Shown: positions 31,701-44,770 of the stretch, piece by piece
Layout: each line of letters opens with the position of its first letter
Position numbering within the stretch: the first letter of the stretch is position 1
Assembly: GCA_020055645.1 (NCBI GenBank)
Contig: CM034546.1
Location: forward strand, 65,596,001-65,660,000
Length of the DNA: 64,000 nt
Direction: 5' to 3'
DNA from: Tomocerus qinae
Lineage: Eukaryota; Arthropoda; Collembola; Entomobryomorpha; Tomoceridae
Made by a program: the position numbers and the translations under genes
The notes under the pieces: model-generated
What the model saw: only the letters and a program-made list of their open reading frames with translations
Told to the model about the DNA's origin: nothing
Databases searched by the model: none

Positions 31701-32932
31701 ATACGAAAGCAGATAAAATGGCAATTTTGGCATTTTAATTTTCTTCATCAAAAATATTTGATTTCTTAATGTTGTGGAAATAAGAAAAAGAAAACTATCT
31801 GAATTTTGACTTAACTAAAGGTTTAATTTCGTTAACAACTCAATTGAGATCGAATAGAGTGATATTTATTTATTGTTAAAGATTTTGTCGAATTGAGATG
31901 AACAAAATCTAAATGTGTAATGAAACCAGGGTTGTGGGTCGGGTTTTTTATGGGTTGGGGTTTTTTGGCAAAAAACCCACCCCGCTTCACTTAAAAACCA
32001 TGGGTCTATTGAGGTTTTTTTTACAAAACATACAATAATGTGCACTAGATAAGATAAGATGTCTAGATAAGCAAAAACTCATAATTTTCACATATTTCTA
32101 TTCAGAAATGTAAACAAATATATAATCAGGTGGAAACAAATTGTAGCTTCTACACTTTTACGTGCAATAATTGTTTCTTATAGAGATGACTAGGTTTATT
32201 ATATTAGCTTTATTTTATGTAAATTTTAATCGTTGTGAAGATTATATTGTTGTATACATTTTGCTCGATTTTAATTAACTCCTTACATTTTGAATTCATT
32301 GCTGTACTGCTTCACAATTAAAGCTCCAAATTAATGAAGGAATTTCAAGAAGTCAATTTAATCAGTAAAATATTATAATGAATAGTTATTCAGTAGTGTT
32401 ATCAAAGAGTAATAATAGTATAGATGTTCAAAAAAATTGCATGTTTGCTGTGTTAAAATATGTTAACAATCAAACTTTTTGTGTTTTAATTTTTGTTTAA
32501 TAGCAGTTGTAACATTACACAGATATGTTGTTATTGCCAGCTGCAGTTTTCTATATGGTATAGTTATAGTATATTATATGCTTGCATTTATGCCTATAGT
32601 TATATAAAAAACCATTAAACCCAAAAAACCCTAAAAAACCCGGATTTTTCGATACCTTGATGCAAACATTGTACTACTACTGATAACAACTTATGGTATA
32701 TGCCAATTTTTTAAATCACTATTCTACCCAAGTTGGAGTACCACAGAGGATAAAAATGGCAAAAAGGTTACTTTTCTGCCTTTTTGGGTGCCTTTTTGCG
32801 AAGCAAAATTAACAAAACGGTAACCTTTTTTGCCTTTTTGGTTATTTTGAATTAAATGAAATAAATTTAAATTTCTGTTTTACGGTATTACAGTCATAGA
32901 AAATGGCAATTTATGTCATGTAAATAGGAGGT
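31701..32932. other. Intergenic region with degraded repeats
   Basis: A hAT-like end (CAGGGTTGTGGGTCGGG) at about 31928 and AAAAACCC-rich sequence to about 32650 suggest a second degraded element. A stretch at 32745-32840 is rich in CCTTTTTGCC words. No gene. Confidence 0.35.
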
Positions 32933-34094
32933 TTGTAACAACCTCGAATTTAATTATATTTCAGCTTCACAGGTAGTGAATGTCATAGAGAAAAGGCAAA
33001 AAAGTACAGAAAGTACCTTTTTCATGCCTTGATGTACCAAATAGTAATAACATAATTGACGACAATTTTCATACTTATTTATTTAACCACAGCAATAATT
33101 GATGTTGACTACCTTTTTTACGGTATCGAAGAGGGATTTAGTTTCAAGTTTCAAGATGTAGATTTTCATGGTGGTTGACTGATAGAAAATCGAATTTGGA
33201 ATGTAGAATAAAAAAAACGCTTTGCAGCTCCGTAGATATTCATGTTATTTACAATTTATAAGGAAGCCAGTCGCTAATCTAGTTGCCTAGTTCTCCGATA
33301 ATACACTTACTGACTTACTAAATACTAAATGAATGCTTGTGGTTAAAGTTCTAGATAGGTAATGCATGTTATTACAAGAAATAGACGTAGAAAGTATTCG
33401 TTGTTGCCATGAATGTCCAGCATTTAAGATAATTATCCCCCGCTTTCGACTACAAACCATCTTGTTTTCTTCGGATTAAATATTATAAGACGTCTACTTA
33501 GTGATGATATATTTAAGATCATGAAGAATTAAAATGAAATTAAGGCAATGTCTAAGTTTGTCAAGTGTCATTCTATCAATAACTGGAATTTAAATTATGA
33601 TGCTTCTAAATCATGTACGTAAATTAGATTAGCGATACTTCTTGCCACTTATTATTCGTTGAGTCATGCATAGCGCGAGTGATCGGATATTCTAAAGTCG
33701 TCATTCTTCAATACGCAATATTGCCTGTATGGACTAGTTTTCATGACTGAATTGTTTACATTAGGTTTCTGTACCTATTTTAATGCTAAACTTTCAAATG
33801 ATTAAGTAACGTTTTTAAGTTCGTTGCTTCATACTATTTGTATATTCAAAAACCGTCATTCTTTAATAGCCAAGTCAATGCTGTCTATGGACATAAAAGA
33901 GATGGGCATGAATCAACATTTCCTTGGAATATCGAATATCTCGATTCATTAAGATAATGCATTTGTTAATCATATTTTCACTTTCAATAGTCATTTGCTC
34001 TTCTATTAGAATGTATGTATTAAGTAATGAGCCAACTTTGATTTGCGACTGCAGATTGATTCCGAAGAAAAATTATTCGCAATTTAAAATCTAC
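32933..34094 (-). repeat. Partial receptor-flank duplication block (block 1)
   Basis: Matches the sequence upstream of receptor copies 2, 3 and 4 (for example 43050-44160, 51660-52760, and reversed 59130-60275). Shared features include the ATGAATGCTT, GACGTCTACTTAGTGATGAT and CATGCATAGC stretches. It stops at about 34094, where the LINE begins. Confidence 0.65.
33108..33169 (-). pseudogene. Gustatory receptor exon-1 fragment (copy 5)
   Basis: From an ATG at 33167-33169 about 20 codons align with the first residues of copies 2-4 (MKI-I-LK-ETKS), then homology ends abruptly. The upstream sequence has the simple structure seen before copy 4. Confidence 0.6.
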
Positions 34095-37000
34095 AGCAAG
34101 CCGTACCATTCGTACCAGATTGGCGCGCGTTTTAGCGCAGCCTAAAGCTGTCTAATGTAGCACTACCTATTTTTTAGTAAAAATTGACGGAAAAGTAACT
34201 TTTTAACAGTAAAAACATTATAAATATATCCAGCAATCGTAGGTCTTACCAAATTCGATCGAAAACAGTAACCATTAACCACCTGGACGTCAAATAAGCC
34301 TAATTTTTATACTGGTTGATGGGCCTACACTTACACTTGTGTAGTAGGATTTGGTGATGGGGAAATTCACTGAACACGCCCGTCAATCTCGCACTTGATT
34401 CACCTATTGCAGGCAAGTAAATCACTAACCATACCACCATGGAAAATGAGAATAAAATAAAATATATATAACAATTGTTGCGAAGTCCAATCATCCTAAA
34501 TAAAACAAAAATTTGACAAAATGATTTTGAAATACTCGAGGGACCAACTTTACCGCCTAAGGGGAAACGTGAGAATACCACCGATTGAGACGAGAATCTA
34601 CAGACACAGAGGCACAAGAGCTGGGAAGGTAAACCAATGGAAGAAAACATACAAATGGGCACACCGCACATACGGACAACTCCAACGAGTGCCATGTTAC
34701 ACCCAAGTAAAAATAAATGCAGATAACAACTACACGTTTCCAAAAATATATTTAACAAACGCCACATCACTAAACAACAAGAAAAATGAACTGGAACTCC
34801 AAATGAATGAGAAGGAAGTAGAAGTGGCCATCATTACAGAAACCTGGGAACACGAAACATCCGATTTAAATATAAGCAATTACATCCGGTATGAAAACAA
34901 AAGACAAATCAAATCTGGAGGAGGAGTATCCATTTATGTCCACGAACATATTTCAAATAAACCATTTAGTGATATTATAGTCCCACCTAACATTGAAGCT
35001 GTGTGGGTATACTTACGACCCAAAAAGTTGCCAAAAGAAATATCCGGAATTGCAATTTGCGGGATCTACTATCCGACACCGACCGCTAAGAAAAATCTAA
35101 ACATCGAAAAAATCGAAGAACGTTGTTCATACACTGAGTTAAGGGAATTTATTTACTATGCTGTTGATAAGGTACGTACAAAAAACCCAAATACTGCAAT
35201 TATAATAGCTGGAGACTTCAATGATTTTGAGATTAAGAGTTTATGTAGTAATTGTAGCCTAACACAAATAATTAAGTTTTCAACGTTCTATAAGAATAAT
35301 GGTTCTATGTCTGCCCTTGACAAGGTTCTAACTAGTTTGCCACATATTTATAACAATGTACAGGCCCTCCCACCCTTGGGAAACTCAAGGCACATATCTA
35401 TTTTATGTCAACCAAACATTCTAAAATATTACCCAACCAAACCAAACAAAATTGTAAAATATAGGCCAATAACAGAGTCAGGCAAAAGGTTACTTGCAGA
35501 ATTATTAAGAAATGAAATATGGGAGGATGTACTTAACACTGAAGATGTCAATGAAAAAGCAATAATATTTTCTAGTAGAATTCAAGAATATTTCCAACAA
35601 TGCTTCCCACTTAAAACTAAAATCGTTAAAGACAATGACAAATTGTGGATGACTGGAAAAATTAAAAAACTTATCAAAAAGAAAAACGCATTCTACAAAT
35701 CTAATGACTGTAGGTGGAAAATAGTACGAAACGAGTTAAAAAGAGAAATTATATTAGCAAAACAAAGAATTAGATCCCAAAAATCTGAACAGATACTTAA
35801 TTACAACGGGTCGTGGTACAAATTAGTCCAAAATTTATGTAACGTTAAATGTGATCCTGGCGCTCTATTTAGTACAATAGCACTAATTGTTGACGAAGAT
35901 AACCCTCCAAACTTAAAGGAAACATTAAACATTGTAAATCAGCATCACACAAAAACAGCCAATACATATCCAGGGTTGCCACATGAATTTTTGCCAAAAA
36001 TAAGAATAGAATCTGCCCCACCTTCAGTAGTAACAGATTATGATGTATATCTGGCTATGCTTAAACTGAACCCAAAGAAATCAGTGCCACCAGACTCAAT
36101 ACCTATAAGTATAATAAGGGAATTCGCAATTGAAATATCTGGGATTGTAGCTCATATTATGAATGCAAGTTTTGATACGTGCATTGTACCCAGTGTTTGG
36201 AAAGAAGCAACAATCTCATCTTTACCCAAAGTAAAGTGCATTAAATCACTGGACGACCTAAGACCATTATCTATCACTAGTCCCTTTGCACACCTACTAG
36301 AAAACGTTATGTGTAACAGACTGAATAAAACACTTTTAAAAAACGTAAGCAATGACCAGTATGGTTCCCAAAAAGGTTGTAGCACTAGTCATTATCTTGT
36401 CAAATTAATGGAATATGTATTGTCAGCACTGGAAAAAACGGGTACAATAATAGTTCTGTATATTTTCGACATTTCCAAGGCCTATGAGCTCGTGGATCAC
36501 TCCTTGCTAATTAACTACTTATATAACGAATGTAAAGTGGATTTATTCACTATAATATGGTTCACAAGTTTTTTGAGCAATAGGACCCAAAGGGTAAAGT
36601 GTGGGAATAATATTTCTAATAGTCTTTCATGTAGTTGCGGGACGCCCCAGGGAACAAAATCCGGAGGCCTGTGTTTCGTTGCGCAAATTAACCCGGTCCT
36701 TAAAAAATTTGAGGAAAAATACAGTAAAGAAAATTTTTCCATCTATGGTTTTGTTGATGACACAACAGTAGCCGAAATAATAAAAAACAAAACTACACAG
36801 GGCCAATGCATGCTAAACGACATGGACAAATGGGTGAAAGAAAGAAACATGAAATTCAATCCCAAAAAGTGCGGGTTTATGGTTCTGGACTACTCCAAAG
36901 ACAAGACTGAAAGTGACTCTTGGCGTTTTGCAATAGACAAGGTAGAGATACGACGAATGACAAGTGTTACACTACTAGGTGTAACCATTACCGACAAATT

Positions 37001-37665
37001 AAAATATGACACCCATGTGGAAAACATCATTAAATATGCCTCATCAAAAATACATATTGTGCAAAAGCTAAAACGATATGGTTTTAGCGAAAGTGAACTT
37101 TTACATGCGTATAGATGCTATGTGAGACCAACACTCGAATATGCATGTGTAGTTTGGGGCCCATCACTAACCGTGACGCTTAGAGATGACTTAGAAAATG
37201 TGCAAAGAAGGGCATTCTCAATAATTAAGGGACAGAGAATAACAGAATCCAAGTACGACCAATGTTGCTCCCAATTAAATACAGAAAGGTTAGACCACCG
37301 CAGAAATATGCTGGTATTACGATTTGGCCTCCAGATAATAAATTCCGAGCGATTCAGGGATATTTTGCCACCTTTCTATACGGCAGAAACTAGACAAACG
37401 AGACAATCCAAAAAGTACTTACTTAAACCCCTGGGGGCAAAAATTAAAAAAAGATATGAAAATTCGTCGATCCCCCAAATTATAACAGTACTAAATAATA
37501 TGTATGACCAAGGTAAAATTCGTGTAAACAATAATCTAGTATATAGAATATAATTACTTTATAATAATACTGTAAATCTTTTAATCTCTCTGTATTCATG
37601 GTACTATTCCAGCTGTAAAGCTGCCTGTAACCTTTCTGAAAATAAATACATTACATTACATTACC
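34095..37665 (+). mobile_element. CR1/Jockey-type non-LTR retrotransposon (LINE)
   Basis: The 5' side starts where block 1 is interrupted at about 34094. The 3' end is a (TTACA)n run at about 37646-37665, the short tandem 3' tail typical of CR1-like elements. About 425 bp precede the ORF. Only the endonuclease/RT ORF is present, and no ORF1 was seen. Target duplication not identified. Confidence 0.75.
34521..37553 (+). CDS. LINE endonuclease and reverse transcriptase (ORF2)
   Basis: 1010 residues, no breaks. An apurinic-type EEP endonuclease lies at about residues 75-300: ITETW, GGGVSIYV, IIIAGDFND, and NSRHISI, where most relatives have SDH. The reverse transcriptase lies at about 500-770: LPKV...DDLRPLSIT, FDISKAYELVDH, GTPQGTKSGG, and the catalytic box as FVDD instead of the usual FADD. 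The C-terminal LLGVTITDKL and YVRPTLEYACVVWGP stretches are typical of the CR1/Jockey group. The protein nicks target DNA and copies the element RNA at the nick. An intact frame suggests recent activity. Confidence 0.88.
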   Translation: MILKYSRDQLYRLRGNVRIPPIETRIYRHRGTRAGKVNQWKKTYKWAHRTYGQLQRVPCYTQVKINADNNYTFPKIYLTNATSLNNKKNELELQMNEKEVEVAIITETWEHETSDLNISNYIRYENKRQIKSGGGVSIYVHEHISNKPFSDIIVPPNIEAVWVYLRPKKLPKEISGIAICGIYYPTPTAKKNLNIEKIEERCSYTELREFIYYAVDKVRTKNPNTAIIIAGDFNDFEIKSLCSNCSLTQIIKFSTFYKNNGSMSALDKVLTSLPHIYNNVQALPPLGNSRHISILCQPNILKYYPTKPNKIVKYRPITESGKRLLAELLRNEIWEDVLNTEDVNEKAIIFSSRIQEYFQQCFPLKTKIVKDNDKLWMTGKIKKLIKKKNAFYKSNDCRWKIVRNELKREIILAKQRIRSQKSEQILNYNGSWYKLVQNLCNVKCDPGALFSTIALIVDEDNPPNLKETLNIVNQHHTKTANTYPGLPHEFLPKIRIESAPPSVVTDYDVYLAMLKLNPKKSVPPDSIPISIIREFAIEISGIVAHIMNASFDTCIVPSVWKEATISSLPKVKCIKSLDDLRPLSITSPFAHLLENVMCNRLNKTLLKNVSNDQYGSQKGCSTSHYLVKLMEYVLSALEKTGTIIVLYIFDISKAYELVDHSLLINYLYNECKVDLFTIIWFTSFLSNRTQRVKCGNNISNSLSCSCGTPQGTKSGGLCFVAQINPVLKKFEEKYSKENFSIYGFVDDTTVAEIIKNKTTQGQCMLNDMDKWVKERNMKFNPKKCGFMVLDYSKDKTESDSWRFAIDKVEIRRMTSVTLLGVTITDKLKYDTHVENIIKYASSKIHIVQKLKRYGFSESELLHAYRCYVRPTLEYACVVWGPSLTVTLRDDLENVQRRAFSIIKGQRITESKYDQCCSQLNTERLDHRRNMLVLRFGLQIINSERFRDILPPFYTAETRQTRQSKKYLLKPLGAKIKKRYENSSIPQIITVLNNMYDQGKIRVNNNLVYRI

Positions 37666-37666
37666 A

Positions 37667-37735
37667 GAAGCTCGCCTGAGTAAAGTGGATCGTGTGCACA
37701 TTTTTGGTGGAATAATAATAGAAATAGATTTCAGT
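37667..37735 (+). repeat. Fragment of the 84-codon repeat family
   Basis: Resembles 57050-57118 (GAAGCTCGCCTGAGTAAAG... through GTGTGCACA and a GTAGAATAATGATGG-like stretch). It sits directly at the LINE 3' end. Confidence 0.5.
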
Positions 37736-40398
37736 TATAGTAGAAGTGGTTTAAATGTTTATACTGATTAGCTATCAATAGAAAACGCAATTTTAACTTT
37801 CAATGTTTCAATTACAGTAGAATGCATGTTAATTATCAAATACACACGGAGAAGTTGAAAGTAGATAATTGATTACGAAATTCAATAAAATTTCAAAGTT
37901 GGTTGACATTGGCTTTTAAATTTAACAAAAATCCAAATCTGTTAAAATTGACGGTAAAAATAAATGCTAAATCAATATATAATAAATATTGACTATCAAC
38001 CTACCTAACCTAACATCTAAGACACAATATTGTTAATTCTACTGTGTGTGATGCTTGCTATGCTTACATTATTTAGCTTGTTATTCCAACTTTAAAACTT
38101 TTGTATTGGATTATTCTCAGATCAGTTAGGCAGACGGGTGGCGGAACTACACTAACAGTAGACTAAATAAATAACAAAGTAAGAATAGGTTTGCCACTAT
38201 CAACAAATAAACACATAACTAAGCTTCATTTCTTCCATCATCTATATCTACAATGGTTTTGTTGTGTCGATTTAGACCCTTAGTTTCTTCTTTGACTGGA
38301 AAGTCGAAGGACCAGGCCGGTATTCAAATGAACAGTAGGGAATTTAACTTCTTTAAGTTTCAACAGTAATCAAATCAGATTTAATCATTTAATGTAATAT
38401 CGAACGGAAAGTGTCTGGTTTTATTTATTCAACTCAAATTTTCAATAACACAGCGTTCATGAAAAGTCATGGATTCTTGTATAGCACATGGATTATTCGA
38501 CATGAAATTCCAATAAGACATTAAAAGTTCTCAATTTAATATTCCCAATGTGGCAATGCTTTATTCAGCTAATACAAACCCAATATAAATATCCAGTGAT
38601 ATAACAAGACAAAACAAATAGCCTGCGCAAGGTAAATATAAACTAACCTAACCAGGAAGCCTTTTGTCATAATATTTCAAATAAAACTTTTTCCTCGATA
38701 ATGGCAGTGCGTTACCGTTACACTACCGTAACTATGGTCCCCTATTCGCGGTCCCTAACTGAGATACGAATGTTGGGATCAAAATGGCGTTTTATTCCCA
38801 AGAAAGAAAAAAATAATTTTTATCAGAAATATTACGGCAAAAGAGTACCTTCGTTATATATAATGATTAAATTATTTGATTTATAGGAACAAAGCGACGA
38901 AATGGGAGTGTCTGTCTCCAGTAAGACACCTTCACCCGAAAAACATAATTTAGTACTTAACGTGTCATTTATAAAGGTAAAACACGTTAACCACGTCAAT
39001 GATATGAAATGAATGATACTGCCTTATTTTTCCAGTTTAAATTAAATTAAATATGTAGAGCATCTTAAAGATTCACTCCATACTTGCCAAAAGTAGTGAT
39101 GTAATATATTATATTATTGACAAGCCGGTCACGGGGCCCAGGCCTTGTTGTAAATAAAACTAGTGAGTATAAAGACCAAATTGTATGATGGGCAAAAGCG
39201 AATCGTTTAATTTTGCATGTATATATCAAACGGAATAGTTAGCCACCCTTCACTATTTTGCCTCTTTTCAGAACTAAACGCTGATTTATAAAATTTTTGG
39301 TATAATTTCGAAATAAGCTAATATTAACCCAGAGTGTAGTATATTGTTTTATGTAATACGCATATCATAAGCGCTTTGGTATCAACTACCCTACCTACCA
39401 TACGTACAGACATATATATATATACATATATAAACAGGACAAATTTATTGCTTTATTAAGTCTACGATTACAATATAGAGATAACAATATTTATAAAAAG
39501 ATAAGTGCTGCCGGTTGGATCCTAGAAAGTCGATCTTGGTTATGGTGGGAGCATTTTCGGAGGCGACTATTGTTAAAAATTTAAAAATATGTAGGCACTT
39601 TTTTCCTAATTTTCTGCTTGGAGTTTTAATGTTGAATGTGGAGGTAAAGACTCACTTCATTTTTTGAAACTGAATTTGATCCATTACCGCTTCACTCTTT
39701 GAAATTCAACTTACCGGTGAGTCCTTGTTGATAACAGTGATGAAGTCAAAAAGTAATGGGTGGCAATACGCAGTTGACATATAAAATCACAAAATTTAGC
39801 AGCGATTTCATTTTCCCATTTACAATGTTGTCAAGAAACAAAAGCGAATCAAAATAGGAAAATATTAAATGGTGAGATCGGCTAAAAAAACAAAAACCTC
39901 ACCATCATATCTCACAGCATTGAAAATACCACACATTTAGTTGTCATGAAAGCGAAAGAGGAACTGCACACAAAGTCACTCACGACACTACACTATTATG
40001 AAATACATAGTAATAACATACCACAACTCACAACGCATACCTTCATTGTTAAATTTAGTGCATGGAGGTATGCGTTGGGGTACATTATTGAAAACATTAA
40101 TTTGATAAACGATAGTACATACATATTGACATAAATACCGACATTTCAAATTTCACCGCGTGACTCGAACAAGACGATTATATTTAGTAGTGATATTATA
40201 TCATATATGATAAGGTTATCAATACAGACAGGATATCATAATATCAATATCGCTGTATATCTTACATCCATATACATATCCAAACACGTAATATACACAT
40301 TAAACAAACATATTGAGGTGACAAAATAATAAAATATTCTAAGATATAATCCAAAATTTACACATGTAGACCAAGAATACCATAATTATATATTTCTT
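37736..40398. other. Intergenic region
   Basis: 38050-38935 is the second copy of the block at 29095-29400, expanded by an insertion. A short inverted repeat (CAACGCATACCT / AGGTATGCGTTG) lies at 40030-40078. The block duplicated with receptor copy 2 begins at about 40200. No gene seen. Confidence 0.4.
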
Positions 40399-43042
40399 CT
40401 ACAGGTTTTTAGAAGAAATTAGGAGTGATGTTACGATATTCAGACTAACATCATAGCAATCCAAAGTGTGCTTGTGTTTTACCGCTTGGAAAACCCCATA
40501 CCGAACACCAAAGGCTGGTGTACTTAACAGCATTTGCCTGCAATATTTTTTATTGTAATTTCCGACGGGTAATTCAATTTTTAATGCTTTCAGAGTATCA
40601 CTCGAACTTTTGTAACACAATGAACAAGAGAACATTGTAAGGGTGAGTGCAGTTGTACATGCGCAAGTTATCATTGCTAGCATAACTGCATGGGCTACAT
40701 TTTCTGTGTTGTGCTGTATAAGGGCAAACATAGACAATGATTGCACAGCCACAAAAAAATATACACAAGATGGAATGAAAGATCTGTTGAGACAATCATT
40801 GAATAATACATTCAAAATACGTAATCCATTAAAGGTCCTGATTTTTTCCTGTAGACTTGCTTCACTTTCCCTGAAAAAATTTTTACATTGTATATTACAA
40901 ATTTTACTAATAGAGACGAATATTGTTGTTCAATTTTAATCAGTCAATAGTAGACTGAAATTATTTGAAATAGGAAAGTAGAACTTTAGTGGACATTTAT
41001 AGTTCTGTTTTTCTGTGCACTTTATTATTGTCAACTAACATCTTTGGTCAAAAAAATTCATTTTTCTGTAATTCAGTGGCTATGTGAAATAACATTAAAA
41101 ACTCGGAATATGAAATAACTACGAAACTACTGGACCGATTTGGATGAAACTTGGAACAGAAGTCAACAATCGCGGTATCTCGGGCGTTATTTCAATTTGT
41201 GAAAAATTTGAATCTCTTCCCTTTCAAAATTACGAAATAAATTTCGAAATAGGCAGTTTTTCATGTAAGGAATTGTCTCACCAAAATTTTGATCGATTAA
41301 AAATAAAGCCCTTATAAAGTTATGGTTTATAGATGGAAAACATATTTCACAATTGTTGACCTCTACGAGATGTCAGAGGTCAAATTTTATTTGTCGTCGA
41401 AAAATATCGATGTGTCGTGTCGTTCGCAAGATAAAGATATGATAAAGGCCAAATATGTATCTGTTTTGGCAACCAATGAATGCATAGAGAGGTCAAAGGT
41501 AACAACTGTGAAAATGGGAATGTCTGATGCACAGGCTGGGCCACTAAGTAGTGCATCCGGCATTTGAGTAGGTACTAGCCAAACCCCATTTTCAACAAAG
41601 GCTTGTGCCTGCTTTCTCTGCTCAGCAATTGCTTACTGAAAAATGAATTTTTTTGACAAAAGATGTTAGTTGACAATAATAAAGTGCACCAACAATCAGT
41701 CTTAGTAAGCTCATTCACATCCACAATTAAGTGACCAGCTATGTACTCTAACCCATTTTGTCTACACCACTTTTTCAACAAAGTCATATTTGCAATCAAT
41801 TTTTGTTGGGAGCCTGGTATAATGCGTGTAAACAAAAATGATCTTTTCACGACCTTCCAATCTACTTCAAAAATGATTTTGTCACTATAGTCCTCCTAGC
41901 ATGTATAAATTCTGGGATGTGCTGCAAAAAAGCAGTACAGAACCAAAACCACGATCATTAGGCGACACAATATTCTAAAATTTTGAGCATTTATTCGAAA
42001 AAAAAACTAAAAATACTAATTTTTTTTGTTTGCTAACAGTGGTGTTGGCAAGAAAATACTTATTGTTGACAAAAAATAAAATAGTGTTGACAAACGGAGT
42101 CTTCGATATTTTTTGCTTTGTTAACAAGGTTATGGTAAATTTTATTTACAAAAATATGTTTTGGGGTACAAAAGTGGGAAAATGTATTACCTGATCATGT
42201 GCAAATATAAGCACGTCCTTGTTGTGTATGTCATAAGCACAGACCCGAGGAAAGTAAATAAGACTAGTCCTGGCACTGTTACGATCCAACATTGTACAAA
42301 TGTCGACAAACTGTCCAGTTTGATTAGATGGAATAATTCCAAACCTTTGACACTTTGCCCCACAACATGTTTTCCCAGAATGACATAATACAATAAATAC
42401 GAAACTAGGGTATTAGGAATAAAGTAGTTTCCTACCATTAATTTCGAAAAAACCACTTCCCAGAAAACGAAAGTTTTAATTCCTGATTTCTTCCATCCTT
42501 AAAAATTACAAAAGTATTACAATTTCTACCAATCAAGCCATATAATATTCTTTATTTTCATATTATTGACACAATTTTAACTTACCTTCATCAAGGATTG
42601 GGAATCCTTTCAGACATAGTTGATTTAAAACATGTACGATTTCAGAAGACTTTTTTATAAAATTATTGAAAATATTTGATAAAATTCCAATATTTAACAG
42701 ACACATCAGAATCAGTATAGCTTCGGTGTTGATATAATTTTCTTTGGAGCGAAGGAATAGTACAAATTGTATCGCTTCGAAAACCACCAAAGTCAATGTA
42801 AAATATTCAGTCACTCTTAGAAGATGGGATATTGGGGTTGTATAAAATGTTTTCACCGATTTGTTGTATTTGATTGGCAAGTATCGCTTTAAGATGTTGA
42901 AATAAAATCCAAGCCAATCTAAAATTTCATTTCCACAATAGTTTGTGAGATTTGGAATAATACTTATTTTAAATTTTATGAAGACCTTTTTTAAGATATC
43001 GAAGAAAGATTTAGTTTCAAATTTCAAGATGTTGAATTTCAT
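40399..43042 (-). CDS. Gustatory receptor copy 2 (7-TM chemoreceptor)
   Basis: Exons 43042-42586, 42497-42191 and 40870-40399. GT-AG junctions have phases 1 and 2, giving 411 residues without breaks. Hydrophobic segments fit the seven-helix gustatory receptor family: helices near YFTLTLVVFEAIQFVLFL, AILILMCLLNIGIL, LVSYLLYYVILG, WIVTVPGLVLFTFLGSV, FFVAVQSLSMFALI and VMLAMITCACTTALTL, then a C-terminal helix LNIVTSLLISS. The TYxxxxxQF end motif of many insect receptors is replaced by TSLLISS. These receptors act as ligand-gated cation channels in taste neurons. The second intron is enlarged by a TIR transposon (41020-41692). Confidence 0.8.
41020..41692. mobile_element. TIR DNA transposon in receptor intron
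   Basis: Terminal inverted repeats of about 52 bp (starting GTGCACTTTATTATTGTCAA, with the matching end at about 41690) enclose about 570 bp. The paralogous introns of copies 3 and 4 lack it. An 81-codon frame inside has no recognisable domain, so it is probably non-autonomous. Confidence 0.7.
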
Positions 43043-44770
43043 GGTGGTTGACTTTGTAACAACCTCGAATTTAATTATATTTCAGCTTCACAGTTAGTGA
43101 ATGTCAGAGAAAAGGCACAAAAGTTCAGAAAGTACCTTTTTCATGTCTTGATGTACCAAATAGTAATAAACATGTAGATATTTATAGTGGTTTACTGAAA
43201 GAAAATCGAATTTGGAATGTGGAATAAAACAGCGCTTTGCAGCTCCGTATAGATATTCATGTTATTTACAATTTATAAGGAAGCCAATCGCTAATCTAGT
43301 TGCCTATTTCTCCAATAGTACACTTACTCAATACTAAATGAATGCTTATGATTAAAGTTCTACATAGGTCATGCATGATATTACCGAAAAATAGACGTAG
43401 AAAGTATTCGTTGTCAGCATGAATGCCCAGCGTTTAAGATTATTATCCCCCGCTTCGGACTATAAACCATCTTGTTTTCTTCTGATTAAATATTATAAGA
43501 CGTCTACTTAGTGATGATATATTTAATTTAAGAGCATTGAAGAACTAAAATGAAATTAAGATAATTAGATAATGTCTAAGTTTGTCAAGTGTCATTCTAT
43601 CAAGAACTGGAATTTAAATTATAATGCTTTTAAATAATGTATATAAGTTAAGTTAGCAATACTTCTTGCAACTTATTATTCGTTGACTCATGCATAGCAA
43701 GAGTGATCGGATATCCTTAATTTGTCATTCTTCAATACGCAATACTGCCTATATGGACTAGTTTACATGACTGAAATGTTTACATTAGGTTTTTGACTTA
43801 TATACTTATAAGTTTATAAACAGTTGATAAACTTAATGCTAAACTTTCAAATGATTAAAAAAATGTTTTAAAGTTCGTTGCTTATTACTTGCTGGATATT
43901 CAAAAACCATCATTCTTCAATAACCAAATCAATGCCGTCCATGAACATAAAAGAGATGGGTATACGAATCAATATTTCCACGGAATATCAAATATCTCGG
44001 TTCATTAAGATAATACATTAATCGTATTAATCATGTCACATTAAACATCCAATAGTCATTAAATTTGCTCTTCTATTAGAATGCCTGTATTAAGTAATGA
44101 ACAAACTTTGATTTCCGACTGCAGATCAATTGCGGGGAAAACTAATCACAATATAAAATAATACTGAAAAAACTTGAAAACTCGCAATTATTTCAACTAA
44201 AAACAAGCTATCACTATCAATTAAATAACCCATTGCCATTGCCAGCGTAATGATATTGTATTTTTAAGCATATTATAACAAGAGAAGGTAATAATTCAGG
44301 CCGCCCATTATTATTATTATGAAAAATTACAGCAACAGTTACTCAAAGGTAATGTTAGTGATGTAATATTTACATAGCTATATTGTTATTGACTTGTTGG
44401 GATTGCATATTTAAAAATTGTGGATTTTGAATATGTTGGCATTTAGATTTGAGTGAAACTGAATTAAATATGAGCTAATCACAGAGTTAATCAAACAAGA
44501 CCTTTATTTTAAAAACAATAATGAAACTTTATGACAGTTCACGTACTACAAAGAGTTACAGCTTAAATGTTATTATGATTTAATTGTAATGTGAAATGTG
44601 TCTACGTAGCCTCATCTCCACTAGCCATAAAGTACACAATCTTAGGTAACTGTCACAACACGTTTAGGTAAATATATCTTTGTATCAGGGTGAAGTATAT
44701 TAATATTTTAATAGCACGGCTTTACTTTACATATCAACATCACCAAGGAATGGAACCCATACTCACTCTA

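Noticed and set aside
41322..41567. 81-codon ORF in the TIR transposon
   Set aside because: No transposase motif; probably a chance frame in a non-autonomous element.
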